Shown: one piece after another, positions 4,297 through 5,363 of the stretch
How positions within the stretch are numbered: position 1 is the first letter of the stretch
Layout of the letters: the number at the start of each line of letters is the position of its first letter
From: JBAZOJ01 sp041648755
GTDB taxonomy: Bacteria; Planctomycetota; B143-G9
Length of the DNA: 5,363 nucleotides
Assembly: GCA_041648755.1 (NCBI GenBank)
Contig: JBAZOJ010000241.1
Coordinates: 1-5,363 of the forward strand
Direction of reading: 5' to 3'
Program-made: the position numbers and the translations under genes
The notes under the pieces: generated by a model
The model's database searches: none
The model's input: only the letters and a program-made list of their open reading frames with translations
Told to the model about the DNA's origin: nothing

Positions 4297-5181
4297 ATGA
4301 AATACGTGCTGTCCCTTGTTCTTGTGCTGGCGGCAGCGGGCTTCCTGATGACCCGGTCAACCGGAGCCGAGCAGGAGGACGTCAAGCCGGAGATAATTGT
4401 CAAGGCGTTCGACATATCCCGCCTCTTCGCCGATCCTTTCGACAACACTCACTTCCTCGACTTTTTCGACGATAATGAAGTGTACTTCTTGGGCTCCATC
4501 GAGAGAAACCCCGACCCCGCAACGCTGAAGAGGAACATCCGTGCCCTCGTCGACTGGAAGGTTGACGGTCCGGCCGACCTGATTGTCACTGCCGACCACA
4601 GGCTTATCGCCCGCGACACTCCAGCGAGGATGAAGGAAATCTGCAGGGCGGTGGACGCTCTGCTGCCGCGGCACGCGCTCTTCCAACTCCGCTTCGCCCT
4701 GCTGACTTCCGAGTCGGGTGACCTTCCCCCCTCCGGGCCGGTTCCCGGCACGCTTGACGACCGGATCCGTATTCTCCGCGATGGTGGCTTCCGCCTCGAG
4801 TGGATCGCACACTGCTCAGTGGTTCCTTCCAGGACATACCGGATCGTGACCTCCCGCCAAACAGCTCATATCGCGGACTTCGAGGGCCAGATCGCGACAA
4901 TGGCGACAGTTCTCATACCAATCACCAAGGCTACGCGGGCCGGGATCGCACTCTCTTTCCGGGCTACCGAGGTGGGCGAAGGAATGTCCCTGGCCTGTGC
5001 CGTTTCTGACGTCAGGCTCAAGAACATGAAAACTGTCCCCCTGAACGGGCTTGAAGCTCATTTGCCCGACTTCGCGGTCGGCTTCCTGCACAAGCAACTT
5101 CCCTTCCCCGGTCCGGGGACCGACGCGATGGCGTGGCTCGCGGACGGCAGACGTTCCGTTCTCTTCGTGGCCCTCGAGTAA
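4297..5181 (+). CDS. Secreted secretin-like protein, array member 2 (294 aa)
   Basis: Start ATG 4297 is chosen because AAGGGG lies seven bases upstream and the signal peptide (MKYVLSLVLVLAAAGFL, ending STGA before Glu25) begins there; the in-frame ATG at 4237 would add 20 unrelated residues. The length equals member 1. Shared positions include GAEQ (23-26), K36, F38-D39, F44, Trp87, TADHRLIARDTP (98-109), RT-x-R/K near the middle, RLKNM (240-244), P-G-T (273-275), D-G (283-284) and a VLFVALE end like VLLIELE. It lacks the proline-rich linker of member 1 and instead has an acidic/aromatic stretch (HFLDFFDDNEVYF, 52-64). The same secretin-like envelope role is inferred; no family name is claimed. 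Member 3 follows after 22 nt, probably in one operon. Confidence 0.87.
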   Translation: MKYVLSLVLVLAAAGFLMTRSTGAEQEDVKPEIIVKAFDISRLFADPFDNTHFLDFFDDNEVYFLGSIERNPDPATLKRNIRALVDWKVDGPADLIVTADHRLIARDTPARMKEICRAVDALLPRHALFQLRFALLTSESGDLPPSGPVPGTLDDRIRILRDGGFRLEWIAHCSVVPSRTYRIVTSRQTAHIADFEGQIATMATVLIPITKATRAGIALSFRATEVGEGMSLACAVSDVRLKNMKTVPLNGLEAHLPDFAVGFLHKQLPFPGPGTDAMAWLADGRRSVLFVALE

Positions 5182-5203
5182 CCTGCGGACAGAGGTATCA
5201 TAA

Positions 5204-5363
5204 GTGAAAGCAAAACTCCTTCTGCTCGCACTGGTCGCTCTCGGAACGGCCATCTTTTTCCTCGCCCGGCATTCGGGCGCCGAGGAGAAAGAAGTCGAGC
5301 CTGCAATGGTCACCAAAGTATATGACCTCTCGTGGGCCTTCCCCACCAACGATGAACCTGGCG
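5204..5363 (+). CDS. Secreted secretin-like protein, array member 3 (N-terminus only)
   Basis: GTG 5204 starts a frame open to the window end (53 codons plus one base). AGAGG (5191-5195) is eight bases upstream. The protein opens MKAKLLLLALVALGTAIFF with a signal peptide ending HSGA before Glu27. The mature start then reads E-x2-V-E-P33-x4-K38-V-Y40-D41-L with F46, spaced exactly as in members 1 and 2 (P-x4-K-x-Y/F-D). The paralogy is clear despite truncation. With only 22 nt after the stop of member 2 and a GTG start, it is probably co-transcribed and translated at a lower rate. The rest of the gene lies outside the window. Confidence 0.85.
   Translation, partial: MKAKLLLLALVALGTAIFFLARHSGAEEKEVEPAMVTKVYDLSWAFPTNDEPG

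Noticed and set aside
3285..4448. 387-codon minus frame opposite array members 1 and 2
   Set aside because: It is a GC-driven shadow of two well-supported plus-strand genes and bridges the spacer between them; it has no protein-like pattern.
4816..5349. 177-codon minus frame opposite members 2 and 3
   Set aside because: Same reason: mirror frame of coding sequence across a gene boundary.

Overview
The window looks like accessory-style chromosome from an uncultured, GC-rich, Gram-negative bacterium. Every secreted product has a Sec-type signal peptide, one gene looks like an outer-membrane beta-barrel protein, and ribosome-binding sites and sigma70-type promoters are close to the E. coli consensus. 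A Planctomycetota-like host is my best guess: the tandem secreted paralogs carry a 'TK-x-YD-L' opening and a secretin-N-like fold pattern that I associate with that phylum. No ribosomal or phylogenetic marker is present to prove it.

Layout. (1) Positions 1-435, minus strand: 5' end of a signal-peptide-bearing, beta-strand-rich protein running off the left edge. (2) 436-890: no gene, but several short repeats and hairpins. (3) 855-1004: a compact tRNA-Arg(UCU) unit with consensus promoter, almost no 5' leader, encoded CCA and an intrinsic terminator. (4) 1070-2706: two small paralogous two-helix membrane proteins on the minus strand (80 and 82 residues) on either side of a plus-strand, AT-richer membrane protein gene. 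That gene's N-terminal zinc ribbon is split by a one-base frameshift at 1565-1576. The tRNA terminator and its flank recur as a 39/40-bp direct repeat (966-1004 and 2278-2317), so each minus-strand small gene faces a convergent plus-strand gene across a copy of the same terminator. (5) 2707-3269: no gene, but two back-to-back promoters and a mosaic of dispersed repeats, including a 27-bp inverted repeat whose right arm ends 15 nt before a Shine-Dalgarno sequence. (6) 3270-5363: a tandem array of three secreted paralogs (294 aa, 294 aa, and a third cut by the window edge) resembling pared-down secretin-like proteins.

How it fits together. The array at the right is probably one expanding family of cell-envelope proteins; genes two and three are 22 nt apart and likely co-transcribed. 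The only good promoter upstream of the first array gene lies about 480 nt away, so its mRNA may carry a long, structured leader made of mobile-looking repeats. The tRNA-to-terminator duplication suggests that 1005-2317 arose by duplication or insertion next to tRNA-Arg. I recognise no complete known system, and no integrase, transposase, CRISPR array or defence gene is visible.
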